Shown here in pieces: positions 1 through 12,969 of a stretch of 64,000 nucleotides of DNA (its first letter is position 1; each line of letters opens with the position of its first letter). The DNA is from Eukaryota sp. TZLM1-RC (lineage: Eukaryota; Metamonada: BaSk clade), in assembly GCA_040285825.1 (NCBI GenBank), contig JAUPSS010000011.1, forward strand, positions 941,658 to 1,005,657, in the 5' to 3' direction. The position numbers and the translations under genes are program-made. The notes below the pieces were generated by a model. That model searched no databases, was not told where the DNA came from, and saw only the letters and a program-made list of their open reading frames with translations.

Positions 1-377
1 ATTTTCAGCATTTGAAAGGGGATTATGAATTTCAGAATTAACAAGCCTTTCATTTGAGGCATTACAAGGATCAACAGACATTACATCCAATAAAATAAAG
101 CTTCCATCTCATCCAGGTAATATGACATCACCTCTATTATTCTTATGAAAATCATTTTCAGCATCAAACAGATTTGACAACAGAGGTTCCAAGAAGGATT
201 CAATTCTATGAGATTTACACATACAATATAACTGGTCTCTTACAGCATCATGAACCTTGCTTCTAAAAAGTAATAAAATGTTTACAATTTAACAAATGAG
301 TAGTTGTAATTTCTCGAGAACATTTACAAATTAAATTATGAGGTAAATTATCAGGCCAGATAAAGGAATTTCAAGAA
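1..377 (-). mobile_element. Family B fragment, array unit (RLE region)
   Basis: This is an internal piece of a B element covering the C-x1-C-x7-H-x3-C finger and the D-x13-D nuclease core. It has no 5' or 3' element end. The reading frame is broken by an in-frame TGA near 110-116 and by an extra A in the run near 268. The same two lesions recur at 8165-8612, 22993-23433 and 24839-25391, so all four pieces descend from one broken copy and are units of a tandem array. Bases 1-377 match from 8232 onward. Confidence 0.85.
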
Positions 378-792
378 TTTTTTTAAATTAATTTTATTTT
401 ATTGTTAAACCACAGTCTAAAAGTCAATATCTTCAAAACAAGCTTCCACACCATCAAACCTTACAGCAGCAATGTTTTCATAATGTGCACTGACAGACAT
501 TAAAGCTTTCGAAATCATTTTAGGAATTGATTTGAAAATAGTAAAAACAATACGATTTAGCCACAAGCGACGATCAAAACGCTTATTCATTCTTTTTTTC
601 ACAAGATTTTCAAAATCATCAATAAAATTCAAAGCAGTTTTTCCAAGACGACCATACAACGATATAGCAAATGGGCAAATTTGGTAATCTACATGGCGAA
701 CATGTTTCAATTCTTTTAAAGGATTTGCATACTTTTTCCGTTTGTACAATTCGGAGTCATCAAGGGAAGATACTTCGGATTGAGCATTTTTC
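378..792 (-). mobile_element. Family A 3' end, first part of array unit
   Basis: This is the last ~110 codons and 3' UTR of a 5'-truncated A element. The ORF remnant at 417-749 ends in the A signature FEDIDF. The T-run near 380-386 is the complement of its A tail. The unit is interrupted at 792 by another A copy and resumes at 7164. The octamer catttttc at 785-792 and 7164-7171 is the probable target duplication. Confidence 0.85.
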
Positions 793-1387
793 TTTTTTTT
801 TTAATTTAATTTTAATTTATTTTCAAAACCACAGTCTAAAAGTCAATATCTTCAAAACAAGCTTCCACACCATCAAACCTTACAGCAGCAATGTTTTCAT
901 AATGTGCACTGACAGACATTAAAGCTTTCGAAATCATTTTAGGAATTGATTTGAAAATAGTAAAAACAATACGATTTAGCCACAAGCGACGATCAAAACG
1001 CTTATTCATTCTTTTTTTCACAAGATTTTCAAAATCATCAATAAAATTCAAAGCAGTTTTTCCAAGACGACCATACAACGATATAGCAAATGGGCAAATT
1101 TGGTAATCTACATGGCGAACATGCTTTAATTTATTGAATTTGCACACTTGATTAAATTAAATCATAACTAATGGGACGACTATCATTAAACCAAGATTTC
1201 CTCTACAAAATCTTGATTTGCTTGCTGTCTAGCTAAAGCTTCTCTAATTCGATTGAAAAACCGCGGTAATCTATTAATAATGGCAAATTGAATCCGTGAA
1301 CGCCATAAAAAAATATCAAATCTTTTCATTGTTTTTTCTTTCACCATTTTTTGGAAGTCATCCAAAAAAGTTTCTGCTTCAACTGAT

Positions 1388-4373
1388 CTTCCTCCTGTTC
1401 CCAATGTTTCTGCTGATGATGTTAATTATGATTTAAATATTGATCAAACTCATTTACCAAAAACTGTTGCTCCTGATCCTACGGATAATGTCTTGAAACA
1501 TAGTTGTCCTTTTTGCAAAAAGTTCCTCTCTAATTCTTCTAATGGTCGCCCTCTCTTGTTTTGTTTTGACTGTCAAACAAGTGATTCTCTTCGTACACCT
1601 GTTAAAATTCCTGTAGAGGTGAGTCCTGCGAGTTCTGTTCCTTTGTCAATGGAAATGCGTTCTTTTTCTTCGCAATTGAAATTAAACAAATGGAACATAA
1701 CAAGATTTTGGAAATTCTTTGCCAAAAAGAATAAGAAGAAAATTAATTACAAACCAAAACAGAGAAAAGCTAATTCATCTTTTCAAGCAAGAAAATTGTT
1801 TTTGAGAGGTAGATATGGAAGCGGATTAAAAAATATTTTTTCGGGAAAACTGGCTGATACCAATCTCGAAACTGTTGAAAAATTGAAATCCCTCCATCCA
1901 ACTGAACATTTTTGCCCCAGTAAGCCTTCTATTTGTCAATATTGGCTCGAAAATCCATTTCAGGCTCAAGAAGTATTGAATGCCGTTGCTAAATTACCAA
2001 AAGGAAAAGCTGCTGGTCCTTCAGGCATTTCCTTTGATTTGTTAAAAACTGCCTGTAAAAATGCTCCTGAAATTGTTGAGGATCTTGCTTCCTATTTTCA
2101 AAATTTAATGTGTTTAAATTATGTTCCTCCGCCTGAATTGACTGCTGCCCGTTTAGTTGCTTTAGTTAAACCTGGTAAAGGTGACAAACCTGATGGAGTT
2201 AGACCAATTGCTATTGGAGAGTCATTAACCAGATTGCTTTCTTCGCTTGTTTTTAACAGAATTTCTACTAAAGCAAGGGACTATTTGAAGCCTTTCCAAT
2301 TTGGTATAAAAACTGTTGAAGGTGCTTCTGTTGCTTCAATGACTTCAGATGTTTTTTTCAATAGTCAACAACATCAATATATTTTCAATTTGGATTTCAA
2401 AAATGCTTTCAATTCTGTGAAACGTAATTGTATTTTTGACCTGCTTCTTCATGATTTTCCTGAACTTTCTGCATATTTTTATTTATTTTATGGAAAAAAA
2501 TCAGACTTAATTTTTGACTCCTTTACCCTTGAATCTTCTTCTGGTGTGAAACAAGGTGATCCTCTTGGCCCTTTGCTGTTTTGTTTGGCTATTCATAATA
2601 TTATTAAAATGACACAACAAGATTTCCCTGATTTGCGTATTGTTGCCTATATGGATGACATTTCTATTATTGGTTCTTTTGAAAGCATTTCTAGGGTCTC
2701 TGAAAACATTGCGGCGAAATACAAAGAAATTGGATTAGCTTTGAACCCATCTAAATGTCTCTTGATTGGTAGAGAAAAACAATCTTTGATGATTGGTGGA
2801 GCTCAGATTCCTTTTATCAATTATGACCAACAAGCTTTTAAGTTTCTTGGATGTTGGCTTGGCAATTTGGATGAAATTTATTCCCAGTTAAACAATTTAT
2901 TGGAGAAGTTTGACAAGGATCTTAGTTTTATTGCTGAATGTGACATTGAGAAACACATCAAATTTTTTATTTTAAAAATTTGTTATTCTGGAAAATTCAC
3001 TCATATTTTAAGGTCAACTCCCCTTCGGTATCTCTCAATTTTTGCAGATCTTTTAACAAACTTCGAGTCAAATTTTTTTCTTTTTTTATTAGAAGTAAAT
3101 GAATCTTTAATTCGAAGTCATGTATTTTGTTCAGCAGATTTGGGTGGCATTGGATTCACCAAATCTTCGATTCTGTGTAAAGCAGCATTTTTGGGAGGTG
3201 GTAAAATTTTGTTTTTGAATTTTTCCAAAGGTTCCCTTTTGATGTTCATCTGATCAATGGTGAATCAAATTTTTATTTGAATCAACTTCAAATCGAATTA
3301 GATAATTTGCCTAGTGATATCTGGATTCAGTGTTTTCCTCAAAATGTTCAAGAAATTCCCACCCGATCACTTCCAAATTTACGTTTTTGCTTGAAAAAGC
3401 CTCAGCACCATCTGGTTAAATTATATGAAGGCTTGGATTATGAAGTAAGACTTGGCTTGGCCAAAACTAAAAATCCCGCTTTCGGTAATTTTTTAAAGGA
3501 TATTCGTGATAGTTCAGCTGCTGTTTTAGTAACTCAAGTTCCCTCTGTTTATGGACTTTTGTTAAAAAACAATGAATGGCTTCTAAACATGCGTTTTCGT
3601 TGTTTTCTGTGGCCAAACAATTTGCCCAATCATTTAACTTGTAAATGTGGTAAACCTCTTTTGTTTACTCATCTTTTGAACTGTAAACATTTCATTACGT
3701 TTAGAAGCAAAGTGCATAATAACGTCAGGGACCAAATTTATGTAATGTGCAAATCATATCGAGTAGATTCCTTTTTAGAACCGCTGTTATCAAAATTAAT
3801 TCTCGATGATCCCAATATTGATAGTACGCGTTACAACAGAGCTTCTATGGGTCTAACTAGAGGTGATCTAGTTGTTCCTGGTTTAAATGGTAGTTTTACT
3901 ATTTTGGACGCCATGTCTATTGACCCTTGTAATTCCTCTAACGAACATTTCATTAACTCGGATGTAAATAATCCTCTTCTTGCAGGCGAAAAATATAAAA
4001 TTGCTAAATATGCGAAACCCATTTCCTCGGTTAATGAAAATTCTCATGCCCAATATAATTTATGTCCATTTGTTTTTTTCTTTGCTTGGATCTCTAGGTA
4101 AGGCTGCTATGGCTTTCCTTGAGGATTTTGTTGTAGTTGTAAAGGAAAGAACTGGAAGAATTTTCAATCGTGTTTACTGGCAAAACAGGATTGTATTTTC
4201 TATTTTTAAGGGAATGGTAACACTAATTTCTGATTCACTATCTTCTTTTGGGAAATTTTCTGAATCTTTAGCGATTAATTGTTTTGATGTAGGGGAGGCA
4301 GGTTTTGAGGATGTGGAGTTTTAATTGTGTATTTCATATTTGTTGTTGAATAAAAATAAATTGCAAAAAAAAA
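1388..4373 (+). mobile_element. Family C copy C1, 5'-truncated
   Basis: C1 is about 2.99 kb. It starts within the N-terminal region, at a point equivalent to about 33549 of the full copy C2, and runs to the C 3' UTR with GAATAAAAATAAAT and an A tail at about 4366-4373. The 12-mer gcttcaactgat flanks it at 1376-1387 and 4374-4385. That duplication belongs to the D host, so the D element is restored by removing C1. Its 5' junction has short microhomology (atcttcc). Confidence 0.92.
1390..4324 (+). pseudogene. C1 RT-RLE protein, three frameshifts
   Basis: The frame is open from the 5' truncation to about 3010. It includes the CPFC...CFDC finger, RT motifs LDFKNAFN, GVKQGDPLG and YMDD (codons 2648-2659). 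One-base changes at homopolymers (C run near 3019, A run near 3207, T run near 4073) then split the thumb, nuclease and C-terminal parts into separate ORFs (3277-4101 and 3980-4324). CKCGKP...HLLNC and RGDLVVP...D nuclease motifs are readable, and the protein ends in EDVEF at 4324. Substitutions relative to C2 are few, so either the copy is young or the indels are sequencing artefacts. Confidence 0.88.
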
Positions 4374-5207
4374 GCTTCAACTGATAATCTTCCATTTATC
4401 GAAAATGGGAAAGCAATAAAAACCAGCTGTGTATTTCTATAGCGAACATGCTTCAATTCTTTTAAAGGATTTGCATACTTTTTCCGTTTGTACAATTCGG
4501 AGTCATCAAGGGGGGATACTTCGGATTGAGCATTTTTCAAGGCATTTTTCTTGCATACATCCACTGTTACGACATCAACAACATTCATGACATCATCAAA
4601 CGAGGGCACAACAACATCAGCACGTCGTTTTCCATATTCTGAATCTCTTACGCTTTCATTTATATCAAGAGACCTCAACAAAGGTTCTACAAAAGATTCA
4701 ATATGATAGGAATTACACATTGCATGGATTTGATCTCTGACTGCATCATGCAACGTAGAACGATAGGAAATATATCTATTACAATTAAATAAATGTGATA
4801 ATGTCAAACCAGCTCCACATTTACAAAACAAATCATTGGGCAAATTACAAGGCCATAAATAACAACGCATTCTCATAGCAGTGGTCCATTGGTCGTCATT
4901 CAAAAATAGACCATAAATCTGGGGAATTTGATTTATCAAAACTGCAGATGAACTGTCCTTCAAATCAATCAAAAAATTGGCAAAAGCAGGATTTTCTTTC
5001 TTAGCCGTGCTAAGTCGAACAATAAAATCCTTGTTTTCAAAATTTTTCAAAAGATGTCGTTGGAGCTTTTTCAACGCAAATTTTAATGAATATAAACTTC
5101 TGTCTGGAATTTCTTGAATGGATATGGGGAAACATGATTGCCATAAGTCGGGAGATAAACTGGATATTTCTTCTCTTAAGTTATCCAGGAATATGCTATT
5201 TGTATTT

Positions 5208-7160
5208 TCAAGAAGATTTTCGGCAAAGGATATCTTCTAGAGAATTCAAATACAAAATTTTTCCACCACCAATAAATGCAGCTTTGGTCAAATATTTTGA
5301 TGAATTGAATCCAACACCACCAAGTTGAACATCAGAAAAAATATGATTTTTCAAAATTGATGGATCAACAGACATTAAATAAGCCAAAAATTGGGTACGT
5401 ATTTTGTTAAATTGTCTACAAAAATTGTAAGTTAGGGATGGAGGTAATGATCGCAGTAAATGAGTAATTTTTCCAGCATAACAAATTTTCAAAAGAAAAA
5501 ACTTAAGATGTTTTTCCAATTCAAGAGTCTTTATGACTTCTAGCTCTTTTTTAATTGAATTTAAATAATTTTCAAGGCTGTCAAGTGTCTTTTCGGCAGA
5601 ACCTAAATAGCAACCCAGAAAGCAGAAACTAGTTGAAGTATAATCAATATATGGAACTTCTAGGGAATTAATTATTAACTGAAAATTTTTCCTAGAAATA
5701 CAAAAACATTTTTGAACATTCAAATCAAGACCTGTGGATTGGTATAATGTAGCAGCTTCATTAGCAACCCTATTAATTGTACTTTCTGGACCAATACAAG
5801 AAATGTCATCCATGTAAGCTACCACTTGAAGGTCAGAATTTTCTTCTTTTAATTTTTTCAAAATTGGGTGAATTGCAAGACAAAAAAAGAAAGGACCTAA
5901 AGGGTCTCCTTGTTTAACTCCTGATAAAGAATCCAGATTAAAAGAATTAAAAATTAAATCAGATGAATTACCATAAAACCTATAAAAAAAGGTTTCGAGT
6001 TCAGGAAAATTTGATTTGATTTCTTTCCAAATTGAATCTCTTTTCACTGAATTGAAAGCATTTTTGAAATCAAGATTAAAAATGCAACTATTTTCGTGAC
6101 AATTGAAAAACAGATCAGATGTCAAAGCTGCAACTGAAGCTCCATCAATGGTTTTGATTCCATATTGGAATGGAGAAAAGTATTCTTTAGCTTTTGTTGA
6201 AACTCGATTAAAAATTACTGAAGACATCAGGCGATAAATGGCTTCACCTATGGCAATTGGGCGAACTTTTCCATTAGGTTTAGTTAAAGCCACTAACCTT
6301 GATGCACTTAATTCTTTGGGTGGAACAATTTTCATTGTCAAAACATCTTGAAAAAAAGGAACATAAATCTTTAATAATAAAGGAATTTTGGCGGCACACA
6401 GATTTCAGCATATCAAAAGTAATTCCAGATGGACCTGGAGCTTTTCCAGATGGAAGACGGAAAATGGCAGTTTCAACTTCTTTTTCAGAAAGTGGATTTT
6501 GTTTCCAAAATTGTGAAGCAGATGGTTTATCCAAATTAAGAAATTCAGCTGGATGCAGATCTACTAATTGATTTACAGTTTCATCAGTCACAGGAGCAAG
6601 ATCAGATGAGAACAGAGCGTTTTTCCCTGAACCATATCTCCCACGTAGCAAAAGTTTTCGTACAGACTTAATCTTGGGTTGTTTCTTTGGAGTGAAAACC
6701 TTTTGGGGACGAAAACCTGATTTATGTTCAAGGAAGAATTTCCAAATAGAAAATATATCCCATTCTCCTTTTTTCAAAGCAAGACTGAATGTTCTAAACG
6801 CAACAGAAAAGGGAACGGAAGCCTTGGGACTGAGAACATTCGGAATCTTACATGGAGGCCGTAATGTATCAAGCGAGGAGCAAACATGGCATACATATAA
6901 ATTATTTTTTAAAATATATCTTTCAGCTTTTTCATTACAAATAGCACAATTATCAATTTGACTTGTTTCAAGGGGAATATCTAACATCACTGCATCATTG
7001 TCTTCTGCAGTGCACTCATCTTTGGGAGGTAAATTAAATTCTAAATTATTTAATTCAGCAGCAGCGGCAGTTACAGAATAAGAAATAGATGGATTTTGAT
7101 AATTTTCACATTTTTTAGAATTCTTTTTATGACCAACTTTATGACAGGATGAGCAACGGG
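5208..7160 (-). pseudogene. A2 N-terminal fingers and reverse transcriptase, frameshifted
   Basis: The upstream part (7160 down to 6343) shows a knuckle-like CSSCHKVGH...C and a C-x2-C-x15-C-x2-C finger (CAIC...CHVC), then the basic LLLRGRYGSGK segment and PSGKAPGPSGITFD. The downstream part (6341-5208) carries RT motifs LDFKNAFN, GVKQGDPLG and YMDD (codons at 5805-5816), and the thumb region with GGVGFNSSKYL. An extra A in the run near 6350 separates the two frames. More one-base changes in A runs break the join to the nuclease region. The enzyme would make cDNA from the element's own RNA at a nicked target; this copy is not intact as read. Confidence 0.85.
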
Positions 7161-7163
7161 GAA

Positions 7164-8164
7164 CATTTTTCAAGGCATTTTTCTTGCAAACATCCACTGT
7201 TACGACATCAACAACATTCATGACATCATCAACCGAGGGCACAACAACATCAGCACGTCGTTTTCCATATTCTGAATCTCTTACGCTTTCATTTATATCA
7301 AGAGACCTCAACAAAGGTTCTACAAAAGATTCAATATGATAGGAATTACACATTGCATGGATTTGATCTCTGACTGCATCATGCAACGTAGAACGATAGG
7401 AAATATATCTATTACAATTAAATAAATGTGATAATGTCAAACCAGCTCCACATTTACAAAACAAATCATTGGGCAAATTACAAGGCCATAAATAACAACG
7501 CATTCTCATAGCAGTGGTCCATTGGTCGTCATTCAAAAATAGACCATAAATCTGGGGAATTTGATTTATCAAAACTGCAGATGAACTGTCCTTCAAATCA
7601 ATCAAAAATTGGCAAAAGCAGGATTTTCTTTCTTAGCCGTGCTAAGTCGAACAATAAAATCCTTGTTTTCAAAATTTTTCAAAAGATGTCGTTGGAGCTT
7701 TTTCAATGCAAATTTTAATGAATATAAACTTCTGTCTGGAATTTCTTGAATGGGTATGGGGAAACATGATTGCCATAAGTCGGGAGATAAACTGGATATT
7801 TCTTCTCTTAAGTTATCCAGGAATATGCTATTTGTATTTTCAAGAAGATTTTCGGCAAAAGGATATCTTCTAGAGAATTCAAATACAAAATTTTTTCCAC
7901 CACCAATAAATGCAGCTTTGGTCAAATATTTTGATGAATTGAATCCAACACCGCCAAGTTGAACATCAGAAAAAATATGATTTTTCAAAATTGATGGATC
8001 AACAGACATTAAATAAGCCAAAAATTGGGTACGTATTTTGTTAAATTGTCTACAAAAATTGTAAGTTAGGGATGGAGGTAATGATCGCAGTAAATGAGTA
8101 ATTTTTCCAGCATAACAAATTTTCAAAAGAAAAAACTTAAGATGTTTTTCCAATTCAAGAGTCA
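7164..8164 (-). mobile_element. Family A array unit, upstream part
   Basis: This continues the A unit interrupted at 792. It covers the thumb and start of the nuclease region, with the 5' truncation at 8164 (sense actcttgaattgg). Exactly the same truncation point recurs at 23434 and 25392 on the plus strand. Frame breaks lie at A runs near 7608 and 7890. Translation from 7605 leftwards reads through into A2 at 7163, which makes an accidental fusion. Confidence 0.85.
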
Positions 8165-8612
8165 AATTGTATTTTCCATGCTGTAGACTGGCCAATTTGG
8201 ACAAAGGTTCATTGTATTTTTTGAATTTAAAATTTTCAGCATTTGAAAGGGGATTATGAATTTCAGAATTAACAAGCCTTTCATTTGAGGCATTACAAGG
8301 ATCAACAGACATTACATCCAATAAAATAAAGCTTCCATCTCATCCAGGTAATATGACATCACCTCTATTATTCTTATGAAAATCATTTTCAGCATCAAAC
8401 AGATTTGACAACAGAGGTTCCAAGAAGGATTCAATTCTATGAGATTTACACATACAATATAACTGGTCTCTTACAGCATCATGAACCTTGCTTCTAAAAA
8501 GTAATAAAATGTTTACAATTTAACAAATGAGTAGTTGTAATTTCTCGAGAACATTTACAAATTAAATTATGAGGTAAATTATCAGGCCAGATAAAGGAAT
8601 TTCAAGAATTTT
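8165..8612 (-). mobile_element. Family B fragment, array unit
   Basis: This is a second copy of the array's B piece, from the sense equivalent of TCCTTTATCTGG to AAATACAATTTG. It carries the same TGA and extra A as 1-377. It joins the A unit at 8164/8165 through the sense sequence caatttg/actcttg. In translation, HGKYN of B runs into LELEKHLKFF of A. Confidence 0.85.
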
Positions 8613-10049
8613 TTTTTAAATTAATTTTATTTTATTGTTAAACCACAGTCTAAAAGTCAATATCTTCAAAACAAGCTTCCACACCATCAAACCTTACAGC
8701 AGCAATGTTTTCATAATGTGCACTGACAGACATTAAAGCTTTCGAAATCATTTTAGGAATTGATTTGAAAATAGTAAAAACAATACGATTTAGCCACAAG
8801 CGACGATCAAAACGCTTATTCATTCTTTTTCTCACAAGATTTTCAAAATCATCAATAAAATTCAAAGCAGTTTTTCCAAGACGACCATACAACGATATAG
8901 CAAATGGGCAAATTTGGTAATCTACATGGCGAACATGTTTCAATTCTTTTTAAAGGATTTGCATACTTTTTCCGTTTGTACAATTCGGAGTCATCAAGGG
9001 AAGATACTTCGGATTGAGCATTTTTCAAGGCATTTTTCTTGCAAACATCCACTGTTACGACATCAACAACATTCATGACATCATCAAACGAGGGCACAAC
9101 AACATCAGCACGTCGTTTTCCATATTCTGAATCTCTTACGCTTTCATTTATATCAAGAGACCTCAACAAAGGTTCTACAAAAGATTCAATATGATAGGAA
9201 TTACACATTGCATGGATTTGATCTCTGACTGCATCATGCAACGTAGAACGATAGGAAATATATCTATTACAATTAAATAAATGTGATAATGTCAAACCAG
9301 CTCCACATTTACAAAACAAATCATTGGGCAAATTACAAGGCCATAAAGAACAACGCATTCTCATAGCAGTGGTCCATTGGTCGTCATTCAAAAATAGACC
9401 ATAAATCTGGGGAATTTGATTTATCAAAACTGCAGATGAACTGTCCTTCAAATCAATCAAAAAATTGGCAAAAGCAGGATTGTCTTTCTTAGCCGTGCTA
9501 AGTCGAACAATAAAATCCTTGTTTTCAAAATTTTTCAAAAGATGTCGTTGGAGCTTTTTCAACGCAAATTTTAATGAATATAAACTTCTGTCTGGAATTT
9601 CCTGAATGGATATGGGGAAACATGATTGCCATAAGTCGGGAGATAAACTGGATATTTCTTCTCTTAAGTTATCCAGGAATATGCTATTTGTATTTTCAAG
9701 AAGATTTTCGGCAAAAGGATATCTTCTAGAGAATTCAAATACAAAATTTTTTCCACCACCAATAAATGCAGCTTTGGTCAAATATTTTGATGAATTGAAT
9801 CCAACACCGCCAAGTTGAACATCAGAAAAAATATGATTTTTCAAAATTGATGGATCAACAGACATTAAATAAGCCAAAAATTGGGTACGTATTTTGTTAA
9901 ATTGTCTACAAAAATTGTAAGTTAGGGATGGAGGTAATGATCGCAGTAAATGAGTAATTTTTCCAGCATAACAAATTTTCAAAAGAAAAAACTTAAGATG
10001 TTTTTCCAATTCAAGAGTCTTTATGACTTCTAGCTCTTTTTTTAATTGA
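8613..10049 (-). mobile_element. Family A copy, 3' half, array end unit
   Basis: This covers the A thumb, nuclease and C-terminal region. It extends about 30 bp further 5' than the other array units, so it may be the parental unit. Two broken ORFs are readable (8650-8943 and 8852-10009), separated by an extra A near 8950. It shares FENLVRKR with 21987-22992 and the extra A with 25392-26805, which suggests exchange between units. A B tail abuts it at 10050. Confidence 0.82.
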
Positions 10050-10665
10050 ATTTTTTTTTAAAATTTAATTTTATTCTAAACCTATAAATCAACATCTAAA
10101 AAATCCATCTCTCCCAAAACAAAAACACTAGATGCAACTCTCTCATAGTGAGATCCAAGAGAAAGCAAAGCATCAGAAACCATCTTCAACATTCCTTTAA
10201 AAATAGAAAACACAATTCTATTTTCACAAAAGGTTTTCACTCCAAAGAAACAACCCAAGAATAAGACTGTACGAAAACTTTTGCTACGTGGGAGATATGG
10301 TTCAGGGAAAAACGCTCTGTTCTCATCTGATCTTGCTCCTGTGACTGATGAAACTGTAAATCAATTAGTTGATCTGCATGTCATTGGATTTTAGTAATGC
10401 TTTCAATTCGCTAAGTCGTCGCAGTATCCATGGTGCTCTATTGCAATATATGCCAGAATTAATACCATATTTTCAATCAACATATTGCACATATTCTAAT
10501 TTACATTTTGGTAACAACATTTTGATTTCATCAAGTGGCGTAAAGCAAGGAGATCCGTTAGGACCTCTTTTGTTTTGTTTGGCCATTCATCCTATTCTAC
10601 TGCAAATTCAAGAGATGTTTCCTTCACTAAAAATGATTGCATATATGGATGATGTTGTGCTTATT

Positions 10666-11000
10666 TTTTTTTTAAAAAATTTAATTTTATTCTAAACCTA
10701 TAAATCAACATCTAAAAAATCCATCTCTCCCAAAACAAAAACACTAGATGCAACTCTCTCATAGTGAGATCCAAGAGAAAGCAAAGCATCAGAAACCATC
10801 TTCAACATCCCCTTAAAAATAGAAAACACAATTCTATTTTGCCAAAACAATCTGTTGAAATTTCTGCCAGTTCTTCTCTTTACAATCATTTCAAAATCAT
10901 CCAAAAAACGTAAAGCAGTTGGTGCAAGTGAACCAAAAAGGGAAAATACAAATGGATACAAATTGTATTTTGCATGCTGTAGACTGGCTGTAGACTGACT
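10666..11000 (-). mobile_element. Family B, short 5'-truncated insertion in D2
   Basis: This holds the B tail, 3' UTR and last ~87 codons (10698-10961). The 12-mer gttgtgcttatt flanks it at 10654-10665 and 11001-11012. Near the 5' junction tgtagactg is repeated (tgtagactggc/tgtagactgact), which looks like a slip or templated filler at the end of cDNA synthesis. Confidence 0.93.
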
Positions 11001-11656
11001 GTTGTGCTTATTGGTGAATTAAATATTGTGAAAAAAGCAACTGTATGTTTTAAAGAATTATTTACCAAAATTGGTCTCCGACTTAATTTACTTAAATGTG
11101 TTTTGTTATCGAATTCTCCAGTTTCCACAATAATTGATGATATTGAAATTCAAGCCAAATTATATTCAATTGATGCTATTCGTCATTTGGGTTCGTTTTT
11201 AGGAAATAATGATGAAATTACCAAAAAATTGTTTGAAAAGTTGAACTCAATTTCTGACAAAATTGACCGAATGATGAATTTAGATATAAAAAAACACATC
11301 AAATTTACCATTATAAGACTGTGTTTTAGTTCCAATTTTAATCATATATTTCGATCTACAAATCCTCTCGTCACTAGACCTTTGGCTCAAAAGTTTAATG
11401 AGTTACGTGCAAAAGTTCTGTCTCAATTACTGGGATGTAAAATGTTTCAAATTCCAGATCATGCTTACCTTAGTCCACAATATGGTGGTTTAGGGTGGAC
11501 GAAGGCTTCTATTCTTACCTCGTGTGCTTTTGTTGGTGGATGCAGAAATGCAATCTTTGAGTTCTCCGAAAGATTTGCAGATTGGGAAGATTTATTGATG
11601 ACAACGCAAAGTTCCACTGTTTTTGCATTAAATGAAGAAATTTCAAGAATTTTTTT

Positions 11657-12096
11657 CTTAAAATTTAATTTTATTCTAATCCTATAAATCAACATCTAAA
11701 AAATCCATCTCTCCCAAAACAAAAACACTAGATGCAACTCTCTCATAGTGAGATCCAAGAGAAAGCAAAGCATCAGAAACCATCTTCAACATCCCCTTAA
11801 AAATAGAAAACACAATTCTATTTTGCCAAAACAATCTGTTGAAATTTCTGCCAGTTCTTCTCTTTACAATCATTTCAAAATCATCCAAAAAACGTAAAGC
11901 AGTTGGTGCAAGTGAACCAAAAAGGGAAAATACAAATGGATACAAATTGTATTTTGCATGCTGTAGACTGGCCAATTTGGACAAAGGTTCATTGTATTTT
12001 TTGAATTTAAAATTTTCAGCATTTGAAAGGGGATTATGAATTTCAGAATTAACAAGCCTTTCATTTGAGGCATTACAAGGATCAACAGACATTACA
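11657..12096 (-). mobile_element. Family B, 5'-truncated insertion flanked by ~420-bp D repeat
   Basis: This is the B tail, 3' UTR and last ~144 codons (11682-12116, running a few codons into flank). It is preceded by D sequence ending at AATTTCAAGAATT and followed by D sequence that restarts about 420 bp upstream. The flanking D repeats appear identical by eye. Confidence 0.85.
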
Positions 12097-12969
12097 TTTT
12101 GGAAAGTTGAACTCAATTTCTGACAAAATTGACCGAATGATGAATTTAGATATAAAAAAACACATCAAATTTACCATTATAAGACTGTGTTTTAGTTCCA
12201 ATTTTAATCATATATTTCGATCTACAAATCCTCTCGTCACTAGACCTTTGGCTCAAAAGTTTAATGAGTTACGTGCAAAAGTTCTGTCTCAATTACTGGG
12301 ATGTAAAATGTTTCAAATTCCAGATCATGCTTACCTTAGTCCACAATATGGTGGTTTAGGGTGGACGAAGGCTTCTATTCTTACCTCGTGTGCTTTTGTT
12401 GGTGGATGCAGAAATGCAATCTTTGAGTTCTCCGAAAGATTTGCAGATTGGGAAGATTTATTGATGACAACGCAAAGTTCCACTGTTTTTGCATTAAATG
12501 AAGAAATTTCAAGAATTGATGTAGAAAAATGGGGTCGATGTTTTCCCCAATCATTCAATGGCAATATTCCAGAAAAAAATGTTTTAAATTTGAAGTACAC
12601 TCTTCGAACATTACAGAAAAGATTGACTGGAATGTATGAAAAAGATCTTTATAATAATATTTGCAGCTCGGCTGTTTTAAATCAAGATCTTCACTCATTG
12701 TTATTGGAAAAGGGTGTTTGTGAAAACAAGGTGTCAGATTCTTCACTTTTTGTAACCATTGTACCACGAAGATTTGGATTGTGTGCTACTAATGAAGCAT
12801 TTGTAACAAAAATGAGATTATATTTGAACATCCCCATTAACCAATTATTATCAAAAGAAAAATGTATTTGTTCGAATTCACCTCAACTCACTTTGCGCCA
12901 TGCTCTAAATTGCTCTAAATTGATAACTTATCGTTCTTCATTACATGATGCTGTTAGAGACACTGTTTT

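Larger units (their letters stand above)
1127..4441 (-). mobile_element. Family D copy D1, 5'-truncated, split by C1
   Basis: Only the last ~80 codons and 3' UTR of a D element are present (about 317 bp, at 1127-1387 and 4386-4441). The D signature VEEILV ends at 1186. The duplicated gcgaacatgctt at 1115-1126 and 4442-4453 shows it was inserted into A2. Its 3' end is AATAAATTA-like rather than a long A run. It was later split by C1. Confidence 0.85.
793..7163 (-). mobile_element. Family A copy A2, composite (split by D1 and C1)
   Basis: This is a long A copy read leftwards: N-terminal fingers near 7160-6890, RT 6341-5208, nuclease region 5074-4454, then the last codons and 3' UTR at 1126-793. 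It lacks the 5' leader and first residues; its 5' truncation is at about 7163. It is split by a D element at 1127-4441, with gcgaacatgctt duplicated at 1115-1126 and 4442-4453. The element lies inside an A unit of the array, so this is A inserted in A. With inserts removed it is about 3.0 kb. Confidence 0.85.

Noticed and set aside
6280-7605. In-frame fusion of A nuclease end with A N-terminal fingers
   Set aside because: It spans the A2 insertion junction at 7163/7164 and is a product of nesting, not a gene.
7602-8321. In-frame fusion of B nuclease end with A thumb
   Set aside because: The join is an array junction shared by several units. It has no start context of its own and ends at a frameshift.
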